Shown: positions 12,423-24,696, numbered from the stretch's first letter. The stretch is 64,000 nucleotides of DNA from Helianthus annuus (GCF_002127325.2 NC_035440.2:78493375-78557374), one strand, 5' to 3'. Notes: generated from the letters alone by a model not told the origin. A program made the numbers and translations.

Positions 12423-13904
12423 TGTCACGGCCCCCGACCCGGTTTGACCTGTTTCCGAAGCCGCGGTACAGAAACCCCGTGATATTTGTTTAATTGAGTT
12501 TCGCAGCGGAAAATTTTGAACATCAGGATCGTTGTAAAGCTAATTTTTTTCCCGATTATTTTTATTTCACAATTCGGGATAAAACCCCGATAATTTACAA
12601 TACATAAGTTTAGTGATAAATTCTTATTTTAAAACATCTTTATTCATTTTATATTGAGCCACTATTTTAAGCTTGAAATGCTCCTCAGCACTTTTCCTGA
12701 TTTACAGCAGGTCACCTGAAACATGTTTGAAAAAGATTTTGTCAGCGGGGAAATACTGAGTGAATCATTCATTTTACTGAAAATGACACATTTGTTATAA
12801 TTCACAGTATTAAGAGTTTTTACATATGTTTATTATCAACCAACATTTCAAGAATAGGTATTTGTCATAGACCAGCTCTGTGACTGTGGTCATATCACCA
12901 TTGGCTGGCCCAATGAGTGACGTATATCACTTTCTTTTAGGCTCGTCCACCTAATGTGATTAAAACAATAATAATACTGTGCACAATACCCCACATACCG
13001 GCTGTAATTTGGTGATTACATAAACTTAATCACTGTAATTATAACTTTGAAAAATTGGTTTGGAGTATTGTAAAACAATTGATAAAAAGAGAATGACTCA
13101 CATTGCAGATTTAGTACTGACAGAATATGATTTTATCCCTGTTAACCTAATTTCACAATAATGCACACAAAACAGAGTTAGTGATCAATACAGCAGTTAC
13201 GATAATTTCCCGAGATCAAATACTCGCAATGAATGACCAAGTGCAATACTTCAACTCATTTATCAAAATGACAAACGACAAAGTATAGTACTTCAACTCA
13301 TTATCGAATTATCGACAACGACAAAGTACAATGCTTCAACTCATTTATCGGATTACCGACAAACGACAAAGCATAGCCCAATGTGGGCGGCACTTAGACA
13401 TGCTTTGGGTATATTGATCCCGGAAACTGAATCGTAATAGCGATCGAGTAATTACCCTGTTCCGCGGCAGCAATTCGATATTAGTGTGTGTTTGGTAGTA
13501 ATTTAAGCATAACTCAACGTATATTATGAGTTTTTCCGTCGAATGAACATCTGAATTCAAGTCCCAACCCCTTCTATTTATACTGAAAATTGGACTCCCC
13601 CGCGTGTCGCGACAGGGAGACCTGGTCCTGTCGCGTGTCGCGACGGGTAACAATTTAGGGTAGGGTAGGTTCGTGTCCCAGTAGCTTGGATGAGTTGTTT
13701 AATCAACGAAATTTTACTTCTCCAGCAAGTTAGAGGATAAACGTTACTAGGGTTTAACCCCCCCTGAGTTTTAGGGGCCCTGATCCTGATTCCGATTGTT
13801 ATGAAAATTTTAGGGTTAGTGCAGAATTACTTGGGTGTCTCAATTAGGGTTTTCTTAATAGCTAATTACCATTCTAATTATTAATTTTAATGAGAGTTGT
13901 TACA
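12423..13904 (-). repeat. 5' LTR of element B
   Basis: It has the same termini as the 3' LTR (TGTCACGG to TTGTTACA in window orientation) and is 1482 bp. It keeps two short segments that the 3' LTR lacks. The duplication caaca follows at 13905-13909. Confidence 0.93.
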
Positions 13905-13909
13905 CAACA

Positions 13910-13961
13910 AGTGTATCAGACAAAGCTGTTGAGTTCATAGTTTTACGAAAACGTTGATTAC
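13910..13961 (-). repeat. Second strip of K between B and C
   Basis: About 50 bases lie between the target duplications of B and C. The words gagttcatagttttac resemble gagtacataggtttta in LTR F at about 38494, at a similar distance from the left terminus. This supports the idea that B and C both landed in one reverse-oriented LTR. Confidence 0.5.
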
Positions 13962-14801
13962 TGTGACACCTATGTCACCGCGACCATCAAACAAATACCA
14001 AGCCGATGAAATATTGTATTTCATACTTGGGATCTTGTATAAATATGTGTATGTTTTGCACATATCAATTATTGTTCAATTTCAAATTCTACATTGCTTT
14101 CTAGAGCATTATACGCAAACTGGTGCGTAAACGTACTCAGTTAATGCGACAAATACTCCGGAACATCAACATATACTCAGCATACCTTAAATAACCTTTA
14201 CATAACTTAGAAATAAGTTTTGAAGGCTTGGGTATAGCAAAAACAAGTTAATTCGCTTACAGGGACTAAACTTGACAAACTGCGAAAGTATGCCAATTTG
14301 AACTGTAACGAACATTCCGGAACATGTTCATAAGTTAAACATACCCTAAATATCCTCTACATAGCTTAGAAATAGGCTTTGAGGTGTTTGGTATGCTAAA
14401 ACAAACTTTTGGATCATTCAGGGACTAAAAGTGTCAAAAAGTGCACAAGTTTGCACTTTCGCGCATAACTTACGTTCTGAATACATCCGGACATCCAAAA
14501 ATTTATGTAAGCATCCTTATATTATGCCTTAGTGTTGGGCATGAGAAAAATCCATTCGTCGCGTCATTTGGATCATCTTTCGCGCTTATGCGCATTCCGT
14601 CGTAATTAAGCGAACATCGCAATCGTACGGCCAAACGAACCGACATCCGGAATATTTTTGAGCATATTTCATGTCCCCTACACTTTAACTTCATCTTAGA
14701 GCCTTGAAATGAGGTTAACGGGGCTTAAACGTGCCAAAAATGGGCCAAAATACGTGTTTCTGAAGTGCAGGGACCAAAATTGTAAATTCTGATCTGGGAA
14801 C

Positions 14802-14852
14802 CTTAGGCGGGGCGCGTAAGGATTTACCAAATCCTTACGCGGGGCGCGTGAG
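14802..14852 (+). promoter_or_regulatory. GC-rich inverted-repeat module upstream of the C LTR TATA box
   Basis: A perfect 12-base inverted repeat (gcgtaaggattt at 14814-14825, complement at 14829-14840, 3-base loop) is flanked on each side by the GC word cggggcgcgt. It lies about 190 bases upstream of the TATA box. E and I have diverged versions at the same place (about 34356-34403 and 60348-60403). The promoter role is inferred. Confidence 0.6.
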
Positions 14853-15036
14853 ACTGTCAGACAGAAAAATCTTTGCATTTAATGCAGTTTGGCCTTTCGT
14901 TCGATCAAGGGGCAATGCCCTTTCACCCAATCAGGAGCCAAGGGCCAAGTTCTGACTTACCACAATATTTTGACAAGTGTACGCTCGAGATCGCGGCACG
15001 ATATTCGATAAACGATCCTAACGGTTCCACTTTTCC

Positions 15037-15054
15037 TATAAATACCCCCCCCCC
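15037..15054 (+). promoter_or_regulatory. TATA box and C-run of the C LTR
   Basis: tataaata is followed directly by ten C. The same pair (TATA box plus C-run of 10-12) is present, reversed, in E near 34149-34167 and in I near 60145-60164. It is the probable core promoter of this LTR family. Confidence 0.65.
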
Positions 15055-16119
15055 TTTGTTCCAAAAACCCACACAATCTGATCTTAAGGCTCTAAGTTGG
15101 AACCATTGTTTCATACCTGAGCTATTTGATCTAGATTAGCACTCGGGGACCCTCCGTAAGTCTTCTTTCGCTCTTTTATTCGCTTTTCGAGTCCGAATAT
15201 CAACGTTTTGTTGACTTTCTGCATTGACCAGCTTATGGTCGATGCGAACTTCATGGAACTTCATAACGTGAGCGTGATCACGATGGTTATGGTCCGTAGT
15301 GACCATACCTACTGATTACCACGTTATCTAGGCTCAGTGACGAGTCGTAGTTTTGGCCAAAATGCGCATTCTTGCGTATTTTGTAACCAAACTACTCGTG
15401 AGCATCAAAGCCGTTTGTTTTGATGCCAAACCTGTTTTCTAAACTTAGTTAAGCATGTTCTAACATGCTTAGCTCGTCACTTTTAGTTTAGTACTTATAT
15501 AGGGTCGTAAGGTAAGCGATCTAAACAATCGCTTATACTTTCGAACCCGACCCATTTGGTCGATCATTAGGATCCGACCAAACACATCAGGTGACCATAG
15601 CTATAACCTTCCGAGGTTATACCTTGTGGTCGCGCTGTTAGGCGTTCCGAACACGTTCTACGCGAACGACGCGTAAGGTAGCATAAGCTACCTAAACGGG
15701 TCGTGATGGACCGTAAGCACTTAGGTTAAGTTTCATTTTAGTATGTAGGCTTTGATAAACCATATTACACGAGTCTCCATACTCGTTTGGTTTACGAACC
15801 CGCGTACTATCCGATCCTTCCGATTTGGTCCGGTATATTAACATAGCTACCTATTAGGTGCCGTTTGATATCCCGTGATCTTTAGCATTATCTGGTTATT
15901 ATACAAGAACTCCAAAGCAATCTCAGGTGAGTACATTGAACCCCATCTTTTACATGTTTTCGAGGAGTCAATGCGAGTACATTGAACCCCTCTTTTACTG
16001 TTTTCCAAACTGTTTTGGGGTGAAACACATGTGCCTACTTGCTACTTTTATGCTTTCCGGTTTTCACATCATATACTACTATGTTCGATAGTACATATAT
16101 AGTACATGATTTCATTGTG

Positions 16120-16665
16120 TTTATGCTATGTATGCCTATTGTGTGCGTACTTAGTACATTGCTTTACATTTCATGCTACGTACGCCCATTGTGTGCATAC
16201 GTAGTACATTGCTTCACATTGCATTACTGTTGCATATGCTCATCCAGCATATGAACACATTACACTACATTTTGAACCGTTGTACTCTACAATACATTTC
16301 ATGCTACGTACGCCCATTGTGTGCATACGTAGTACATTGTTTCACATTGCATTACTGTTGCATATGCTCATCCAGCATATGAACACATTACACTACATTT
16401 TGAACCGTTGTACTCTACAATACATTTCATGCTACGTACGCCCATTGTGTGCATACGTAGTACATTGTTTCACATTGCATTACTGTTGCATATGCTCATC
16501 CAGCATATGAACACATTACACTACATTTTGAACCGTTGTACTCTACAATACATTTCATGCTACGTACGCCCATTGTGTGCATACGTAGTACATTGTTTCA
16601 CATTGCATTTCTGTTGCATATGCTCATCCAGCATATGAACACATTATACTACATTTTGAACCGTT
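16120..16665 (+). repeat. 128-bp tandem array in the 5' LTR of C
   Basis: The word gcatatgctcatccagcata recurs at 16232, 16360, 16488 and 16616, an exact period of 128. The first unit is more diverged at its left edge. Each unit contains the inverted pair catatgct/agcatatg and the palindromic word tacgta. Open frames of 69-76 codons across it simply read through the repeat and are not genes. Confidence 0.93.
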
Positions 16666-17408
16666 GTAACCATTTGACTATACATAAACATTTCTACCGT
16701 TGTTAAACATTTCATCTTGATGGTTTGGTTTGAGTAAGTGACTTAAGTAACGAGGCATGTGTAATATGATACAAGCATGGTGGATACGCCGCTGGTACTT
16801 CCTATATATAAGTGTTTGTATGGTATTACATATCGTAGCGTTATTTGAATCATTTCAATTTGAGACATAGAACATTTTATACAAATAACACGCTTTTCAC
16901 AAGACATTGATTTACAAACAACAAATCTTATACAAACTCTTTTTACATGGTTATTCAGTTAACCATGCATTGTTCTCTTATTTATACATATCATTTGATC
17001 TTACCGTTTTTCAAATGATTTACAAGACAAAGCAAAATACGAGGTTCATGACTAAACATTTTCTCAAACATAAGTCATGAATCCCGTTTTCACAAAACCA
17101 ATGTATCTCACAGGCATTTTTATGCTGACGTACCTACTTTCACATGTGTTTTCAGGAGATGATGCATAGGACTTATCAAGACATACTTAGGCGGACCTGT
17201 GCCTTAGTGACATAAAACGAGACAAGAACTAGTTAATTTATGTTATGTACACTTTGATTCTTGTTTAGACAATGTAAACTTTCATGTTTGATTTATAAAA
17301 CGAAACTTCATTTGCCATGGATTTGAAACAATTGATTCTGTTACAACACTCCCCGACGTTTCCGCCACGGTTTGTATGTTCTACGTGGTCGGGGTGTGAC
17401 AGAAAAGA

Positions 17409-17422
17409 TGGTATCAGAGCCA
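17409..17422 (+). other. Primer-binding site of element C
   Basis: tggtatcagagcca lies seven bases after the 5' LTR end and is complementary to the initiator-Met tRNA 3' end. It marks the start of the internal region. About 590 bases of leader without a clear gene follow before the gag ATG. Confidence 0.88.
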
Positions 17423-18013
17423 ATGGTTATAGGGAATTAGGTTATTAGTAATGCTTTGACCTAGTCTATAACCTTCCTAGGACCCTAACGCGAGTTTACT
17501 TGCGTTTAGTCATAAAACAATACCGTCACCTATCCTTAGGCGACGACCACAACAAGAACATAAATTTCAAAACCGCCTTGAAAACTAATCATCTGTTCTA
17601 GGATGATTGATTACTAGGTTTTGAACCCTCTGTTATAAGGTTTTGAACCCCTTTGAATTTTCAAAACTCCCGTCAAAGTTTTGGGTCCTAAATAGTGTGA
17701 ACACGTGCAAACTGGAAGAGTGAATGCCTGTACCCTGGGTTTTCTGTCTAAGATTAGAGTGTTCGTACAAATCCACATAATCGGACCAGTCACTCTTACC
17801 TGGGAACTCTTGGGGTGAGTGTCCACTTATAGGCGAGCATGTCTTCGCGATACACTATGAGGATCTATTTGCTTTGATTCAGCCTTGGTGTTGTTTGTTT
17901 GCTTCATGATTCAAACAAACGACCATCAACCGTGATTATGGTCAGTGATTGTAACATCCTATTCTTACCCAATACCATTTTATTTGTTTCCTTTCATGTT
18001 TTCCTCTTTAAGA

Positions 18014-19099
18014 ATGCCTCCTCGACGCGAACACCAGATAGCAACTGCCGAGCTGGCAGAAATTATTGCGCAGCAGATGGCTGCTCAATTCCCAAATCTC
18101 TTTGCTCAATGGAACCAAGCCAACAACAACAATGGTACATGCAATTTCAAGAACTTTAACTCGGCTAAACCACTCAAGTTTAGTGGTTCTGAGGGAGCAA
18201 CTGGGCTTCTTCAATGGTTCGAGAGCATCGAGAATACTTTTCGCCACGTGCATTGTCCGGATAATCGCAAGGTCGAGTTTTCTTCGAGTGTGCTTCAGAA
18301 GAGGGCTCTTACATGGTGGAACGGGGTAATGAGAGACCGTGGTGCAGATGTTGCTCTAGCACAGACATGGGCTGAACTGAGAGCTCTTATGATGAGAGAG
18401 TTTTGTCCTCGTCATGAACAATGAGCGTTGGAGAAGGAGTTTGATGATTTGAAACAAGATAGTGGCGAACACAGGGCATATACTGATAGGTTTGAGGAGT
18501 TGAGTCTACTTTGCCCGACTATGGTCGCCCCACTCGACAAGGCTATCGAAAGGTACATCGACGGCCTGCCTGACTCGGTACAAGACATTGTCACTGGTAG
18601 CAACCCTACCACACTCCGTCAGGCCATTGAGCTATCTGCAACCTTGACTGAATCGCAGATCAGAAAGCATAAACTTTTTCGAAAGGGTGACAAGAAGCCA
18701 ATCGAGGAATCAAAGACCATGGATGAACCGACTGAATCTCCTAAGAAGTCAAAGAAGCGAAAGGCTTCTCAGAACTTCGCCGTGGTCGCTCACAATAGTC
18801 AAGCCGTCCCCAACCAACCAGCTCAACCCCCTGCTAGAAAACCATACAATGGAACTGCACCTTTGTGCAACCAATGTGGCCTCCATCATCACGCCAATGT
18901 ACAATGCCGCAAATGCCAAACTTGTGGACTTATAGGCCACACAGCAAGAGTCTGCCCAGCTGCAGCTGCGCCAAACCAAGCTGGCAACAATCCTGCTCAA
19001 GGTCGTTCTCTACCAGGCTCTTGTTTCAACTGTGGCGGGATGGGTCATTTCCGAAGAAATTGCCCAAAGCTTGCTAATGCAAATCCAGCTCAGGGATGA
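18014..19099 (+). pseudogene. gag: Gag of element C, one internal stop
   Basis: A single frame of about 361 codons starts MPPRREHQIATAEL and is broken only by TGA at 18422-18424, after which the same frame continues. The first part is a retrotransposon gag region (KPLKFSGSEGATGLLQWFE, RALTWWNGV). The C-terminal part is lysine-rich and then has three CCHC knuckles: CNQCGLHHHANVQC, CQTCGLIGHTARVC and CFNCGGMGHFRRNC. The ORF ends at ANPAQG, as G's gag ends at TNPAHG. A frame extending upstream to 17945 lacks gag features, so I start at 18014. The product would coat the RNA. As it stands only the N-terminal 136 residues would be made unless the stop is read through. Confidence 0.88.
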
Positions 19100-20160
19100 A
19101 CATCCGACTGACTAGAAGACAACATCGTTTGGAAATAATCACGTCTTATGTATTATTTTCTTTTGTTGTCAAGGTCCAAGAAACCGTTGTTATCGTTGTT
19201 TATATATAAATCTTTTATTTACATTGCAATGTATTTCTGTGGTTGCATGTATAAACGACATATCCCTTACAATACCGACAATCAAGGGACCGTATTCCTT
19301 AAAGAACAAACTACCCCCAAAATTCTCCCATTCTATAATCGCTTGCGTCTTCTACAAAATTCCTAAGTACCCGTTTATTCTAAGGAAACGAAGTACAAAG
19401 CGCAGGTTACAACACAAGACGAATACCCAAAGTACCACTATAAAACCTTAATAGGGTACCTAAGGACTTCCCGTAAGTCTTTAATTGTTGTATACTTTAA
19501 TTCGAATGTGGTGATTCCTTGTAATCAAGAATCGAATTTTGGGAGATCTTTCTATCTTCTCAGATAGATCCCAGTGAACATTGAGACCCGTCGATTGGTT
19601 TCCATATCCGTATTCAATCAATAACAAGTTAAAAACAAATTATGATCAAGTTAAACAAGTATGTGACTTTGTGCTTATGTGTTCCCTTATGTGTTGTTGT
19701 GTGATCCAAATTATGCTATCCAAATCCTCGTAGAATCTTACATATCCTTATACAAGAGATTCATCGTAGGATACCCAGGGGTATTACTTAAAATCCTCAA
19801 TGGACTTCTATGTTATAGTTAAGTCCCTCGGATTATAAAGTACTACTTCATAATTAGACCCTTGAGTGGTCTAGTTAAACAGATCCATCCAAAAATCTGG
19901 ATAAGGATATCATGTGATGATATAGCTGAAAGGACTCTTTGGTGGCCTAACTAAGAAGATCCCCTGTCGATCTAATTAAAAGGAACCGATGGAAGTCTAG
20001 TCACCCTCATCACAAGTTTGATATCCTTCCCCAAAACATTACAAAACAAACTGTGCGGACTGTGCAAGGGATTACGTAATTATGGATGCATACATAATTA
20101 TGGAATTTAGTGCACAGAAATCACAGCAAGTTCTGTCATGTGTCTAGAGTTAACCCTATT
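19100..20160 (+). other. Noncoding stretch of C where pol is missing
   Basis: No frame here matches protease, RT or integrase. The first 350 bases resemble the spacer after gag in G (about 50914-51230), including an aataaatcttt-like word. From about 19640 the sequence resembles G just after its integrase (about 54040-54480), for instance cccttgagtggtctagttaaa. Pol is therefore cleanly absent between about 19480 and 19640. A deletion in an ancestor is the simple reading. Confidence 0.7.
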
Positions 20161-20975
20161 CATTTCCAACTCTGAGGAAGCAACCGTTGAAGATGACTCT
20201 GTTAGTTCATTTTCGTTTCTGAAGATTTATCCGTTGAGGAAATGAACATCCGTTGTGTAATCCTTCATTTCCAACTCTGAGGAAGCAACCGTTGAAAATG
20301 ACTCCGTCTGTTCATTTTCGTTTCTGAAGATTTATCCGTTGAGGAAATGAATATCCGTTGTGAAATCCTTCATTTCCAACTCTGAGGAAGCAACCGTTGA
20401 AAATGACTCCATCTGTTCATTTTCGTTTCTGAAGATTTATCCGTTGAGGAAATGAATATCCGTTGTGAAATCCTTCATTTCCAACTCTGAGGAAGCAACC
20501 GTTGAAAATGATTCCGTTTAGTTCATTTTCGTTTCTGAAGATTTATCCGTTGAGGGAATGAATATCCGTTGTGTAAACCTTCATTTCCAACTCTGATGAA
20601 GCAACCGTTGAAAATGACTCCGTTAGTTCATTTTTGTTTCTGAAGATTTACCCGTTGAGGAAATGAATATCCGTTGTGTAAACCTTCATTTCCAACTCTG
20701 ATGAAGCAACCGTTGAAAATGACTCCGTTAGTTCATTTTCGTTTCTAAAGATTTATCCGTTGGGGAAATGAATATCCGTTGTATAATCCTTCATTTCCAA
20801 CTCTGATGAAGCAACCGTTGAAAATGACTCCGTTAGTTCATTTTCGTTTCTGAAGATTATCCGTTGAGGAAATGAATATCCGTTGTGTAATCCTTCATTT
20901 CCAATTCTGATGAAGCAACCATTGAAAATGACCCGTCTGTTCATTTTCGTTTCGGAAGAATGACCGTTAAGGAAA
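20161..20975 (+). repeat. 105-bp tandem array, about eight units, near the 3' end of C
   Basis: The word catttccaactctga recurs at 20161, 20266, 20371, 20476, 20582, 20687, 20792 and 20896 (the last with one change), a period of 104-106. Each unit also carries cattttcgtttctgaagattta and ccgttgaggaaatgaa. Units differ by a few substitutions. The array ends about 100 bases before the polypurine tract. I see no such array at the matching place in G. Confidence 0.94.
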
Positions 20976-21065
20976 TGACAAGATATTGCCTTACATATCA
21001 TTGGTGGTTATTTGGCAAATTCACAATTAGACTCCTACGAATAAATTTCGGGACGAAATTTCCTA

Positions 21066-21078
21066 AAGTAGGGGAGAC
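21066..21078 (+). other. Polypurine tract of element C
   Basis: aagtaggggagac abuts the 3' LTR. The preceding words cgggacgaaatttcctaaag are shared with G (about 54712-54731), supporting a common lineage. Confidence 0.85.
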
Positions 21079-24000
21079 TGTGACACCTATGTCACCGCGA
21101 CCATCAAACAAATACCAAGCCGATGAAATATTGTATTTCATACTTGGGATCTTGTATAAATATGTGTATGTTTTGCACATATCAATTATTGTTCAATTTC
21201 AAATTCTACATTGCTTTCTAGAGCATTATACGCAAACTGGTGCGTAAACGTACTCAGTTTAATGCGACAAATACTCCGGAACATCAACATATACTCAGCA
21301 TACCTTAAATAACCTTTACATAACTTAGAAATAAGTTTTGAAGGCTTGGGTATAGCAAAAACAAGTTAATTCGCTTACAGGGACTAAACTTGACAAACTG
21401 CGAAAGTATGCCAATTTGAACTGTAACGAACATTCCGGAACATGTTCATAAGTTAAACATACCCTAAATATCCTCTACATAGCTTAGAAATAGGCTTTGA
21501 GGTGTTTGGTATGCTAAAACAAACTTTTGGATCATTCAGGGACTAAAAGTGTCAAAAAGTGCACAAGTTTGCACTTTCGCGCATAACTTACGTTCTGAAT
21601 ACATCCGGACATCCAAAAATTTATGTAAGCATCCTTATATTATGCCTTAGTGTTGGGCATGAGAAAAATCCATTCGTCGCGTCATTTGGATCATCTTTCG
21701 CGCTTATGCGCATTCCGTCGTAATTAAGCGAACATCGCAATCGTACGGCCAAACGAACCGACATCCGGAATATTTTTGAGCATATTTCATGTCCCCTACA
21801 CTTTAACTTCATCTTAGAGCCTTGAAATGAGGTTAACGGGGCTTAAACGTGCCAAAAATGGGCCAAAATACGTGTTTCTGAAGTGCAGGGACCAAAATTG
21901 TAAATTCTGATCTGGGAACCTTAGGCGGGGCGCGTAAGGATTTACCAAATCCTTACGCGGGGCGCGTGAGACTGTCAGACAGAAAAATCTTTGCATTTAA
22001 TGCAGTTTGGCCTTTCGTTCGATCAAGGGGCAATGCCCTTTCACCCAATCAGGAGCCAAGGGCCAAGTTCTGACTTACCACAATATTTTGACAAGTGTAC
22101 GCTCGAGATCGCGGCACGATATTCGATAAACGATCCTAACGGTTCCACTTTTCCTATAAATACCCCCCCCCCTTTGTTCCAAAAACCCACACAATCTGAT
22201 CTTAAGGCTCTAAGTTGGAACCATTGTTTCATACCTGAGCTATTTGATCTAGATTAGCACTCGGGGACCCTCCGTAAGTCTTCTTTCGCTCTTTTATTCG
22301 CTTTTCGAGTCCGAATATCAACGTTTTGTTGACTTTCTGCATTGACCAGCTTATGGTCGATGCGAACTTCATGGAACTTCATAACGTGAGCGTGATCACG
22401 ATGGTTATGGTCCGTAGTGACCATACCTACTGATTACCACGTTATCTAGGCTCAGTGACGAGTCGTAGTTTTGGCCAAAATGCGCATTCTTGCGTATTTT
22501 GTAACCAAACTACTCGTGAGCATCAAAGCCGTTTGTTTTGATGCCAAACCTGTTTTCTAAACTTAGTTAAGCATGTTCTAACATGCTTAGCTCGTCACTT
22601 TTAGTTTAGTACTTATATAGGGTCGTAAGGTAAGCGATCTAAACAATCGCTTATACTTTCGAACCCGACCCATTTGGTCGATCATTAGGATCCGACCAAA
22701 CACATCAGGTGACCATAGCTATAACCTTCCGAGGTTATACCTTGTGGTCGCGCTGTTAGGCGTTCCGAACACGTTCTACGCGAACGACGCGTAAGGTAGC
22801 ATAAGCTACCTAAACGGGTCGTGATGGACCGTAAGCACTTAGGTTAAGTTTCATTTTAGTATGTAGGCTTTGATAAACCATATTACACGAGTCTCCATAC
22901 TCGTTTGGTTTACGAACCCGCGTACTATCCGATCCTTCCGATTTGGTCCGGTATATTAACATAGCTACCTATTAGGTGCCGTTTGATATCCCGTGATCTT
23001 TAGCATTATCTGGTTATTATACAAGAACTCCAAAGCAATCTCAGGTGAGTACATTGAACCCCATCTTTTACGTGTTTTCGAGGAGTCAATGCGAGTACAT
23101 TGAACCCCTCTTTTACTGTTTTCCAAACTGTTTTGGGGTGAAACACATGTGCCTACTTGCTACTTTTATGCTTTCCGGTTTTCACATCATATACTACTAT
23201 GTTCGATAGTACATATATAGTACATGATTTCATTGTGTTTATGCTATGTATGCCTATTGTGTGCGTACTTAGTACATTGCTTTACATTTCATGCTACGTA
23301 CGCCCATTGTGTGCATACGTAGTACATTGCTTCACATTGCATTACTGTTGCATATGCTCATCCAGCATATGAACACATTACACTACATTTTGAACCGTTG
23401 TACTCTACAATACATTTCATGCTACGTACGCCCATTGTGTGCATACGTAGTACATTGTTTCACATTGCATTACTGTTGCATATGCTCATCCAGCATATGA
23501 ACACATTACACTACATTTTGAACCGTTGTACTCTACAATACATTTCATGCTACGTACGCCCATTGTGTGCATACGTAGTACATTGTTTCACATTGCATTA
23601 CTGTTGCATATGCTCATCCAGCATATGAACACATTACACTACATTTTGAACCGTTGTACTCTACAATACATTTCATGCTACGTACGCCCATTGTGTGCAT
23701 ACGTAGTACATTGTTTCACATTGCATTTCTGTTGCATATGCTCATCCAGCATATGAACACATTATACTACATTTTGAACCGTTGTAACCATTTGACTATA
23801 CATAAACATTTCTACCGTTGTTAAACATTTCATCTTGATGGTTTGGTTTGAGTAAGTGACTTAAGTAACGAGGCATGTGTAATATGATACAAGCATGGTG
23901 GATACGCCGCTGGTACTTCCTATATATAAGTGTTTGTATGGTATTACATATCGTAGCGTTATTTGAATCATTTCAATTTGAGACATAGAACATTTTATAC

Positions 24001-24519
24001 AAATAACACGCTTTTCACAAGACATTGATTTACAAACAACAAATCTTATACAAACTCTTTTTACATGGTTATTCAGTTAACCATGCATTGTTCTCTTATT
24101 TATACATATCATTTGATCTTACCGTTTTTCAAATGATTTACAAGACAAAGCAAAATACGAGGTTCATGACTAAACATTTTCTCAAACATAAGTCATGAAT
24201 CCCGTTTTCACAAAACCAATGTATCTCACAGGCATTTTTATGCTGACGTACCTACTTTCACATGTGTTTTCAGGAGATGATGCATAGGACTTATCAAGAC
24301 ATACTTAGGCGGACCTGTGCCTTAGTGACATAAAACGAGACAAGAACTAGTTAATTTATGTTATGTACACTTTGATTCTTGTTTAGACAATGTAAACTTT
24401 CATGTTTGATTTATAAAACGAAACTTCATTTGCCATGGATTTGAAACAATTGATTCTGTTACAACACTCCCCGACGTTTCCGCCACGGTTTGTATGTTCT
24501 ACGTGGTCGGGGTGTGACA
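21079..24519 (+). repeat. 3' LTR of element C
   Basis: It is 3441 bp with the same termini and internal landmarks as the 5' LTR: TATA box, C-run, GC-rich inverted repeat and 128-bp array. The duplication attac follows at 24520-24524. Confidence 0.94.
23238..23783 (+). repeat. 128-bp tandem array in the 3' LTR of C
   Basis: This is the same four-unit array as in the 5' LTR, offset by 7118 bases. Identical unit number and order in both LTRs fits copying of one LTR from the other at integration with no later change. Confidence 0.92.
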
Positions 24520-24524
24520 ATTAC

Positions 24525-24696
24525 CAAGTGTTTAGTTAATCCATTGAATTGAATTCCGAAAGTAATGTTGATAATACCCCGAATACAAGACGACTTCTGA
24601 TTTATTTTGTCCTTAACCCCAATGCTCCTATCAAAGCATTGGTCATGACTAGGTCATTAGTTCAACACCCGTCCTCCCAGGTACGGGGTGGGGTTG
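24525..24696 (-). repeat. Third strip of K between C and D
   Basis: These 172 bases have no gene. They end in ggggtggggttg, whose last five bases are the left target copy for D. The strip joins to 37265 across D. It is assigned to K by position. Confidence 0.45.

Larger units (their letters stand above)
4767..13904 (-). mobile_element. Element B: complete Ty3/gypsy retrotransposon with two extra ORFs
   Basis: Two LTRs (4767-6213 and 12423-13904), a primer site, a polypurine tract and an unbroken gag-pol define a complete element on the minus strand. The duplication CAACA flanks it exactly (4762-4766 and 13905-13909). Sense-strand order is LTR, primer site, ORF1 (107 codons), ORF2 (208 codons), gag-pol (1501 codons), polypurine tract, LTR. 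The polyprotein order PR-RT-RH-INT and its C-terminal end fit the chromovirus branch (Tekay/Del-like), but the lineage call is from memory of motifs. The LTRs differ by about ten substitutions plus two short deletions in the 3' LTR, so insertion was fairly recent. D is a decayed relative in opposite orientation. Confidence 0.92.
13962..17401 (+). repeat. 5' LTR of element C
   Basis: It is 3440 bp and runs from TGTGACACCTATG to GGTCGGGGTGTGACA. It contains a GC-rich inverted repeat at 14802-14852, a TATA box at 15037-15044 followed at once by a run of ten C, and a four-unit 128-bp tandem array at about 16120-16665. With the TATA box about 1.1 kb in, transcripts would carry more than 2 kb of LTR leader. 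Short frames inside it are identical in both LTRs only because the LTRs are identical. Confidence 0.94.
13962..24519 (+). mobile_element. Element C: pol-less Ty3/gypsy derivative with 3.44-kb LTRs
   Basis: Two nearly identical LTRs (13962-17401, 21079-24519) enclose 3677 bases with a primer site, a gag, a noncoding stretch, a 105-bp tandem array and a polypurine tract. The duplication ATTAC flanks it exactly (13957-13961 and 24520-24524). There is no protease, RT, RNase H or integrase. Sequence after gag and before the 3' LTR resembles G, which keeps pol, so C looks like a deletion derivative of a G-like element. By eye the LTRs differ by one substitution (acatg versus acgtg near 15953/23071) and one T indel (near 14140/21258), making it the youngest element here. 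It would need enzymes supplied in trans. Confidence 0.93.

Noticed and set aside
14503..15139. Small frames on both strands in the C LTR, repeated at 21621-22257
   Set aside because: They are promoter-region LTR sequence; conservation reflects LTR identity, not selection on protein.
16173..16638. Overlapping open frames of 69-76 codons in the C LTR
   Set aside because: They only read through the 128-bp tandem repeat and recur identically in the other LTR; no protein features.
17409..17422. tRNA-like words tggtatcagagcc at several places
   Set aside because: They are primer-binding sites at LTR edges; no cloverleaf surrounds them.
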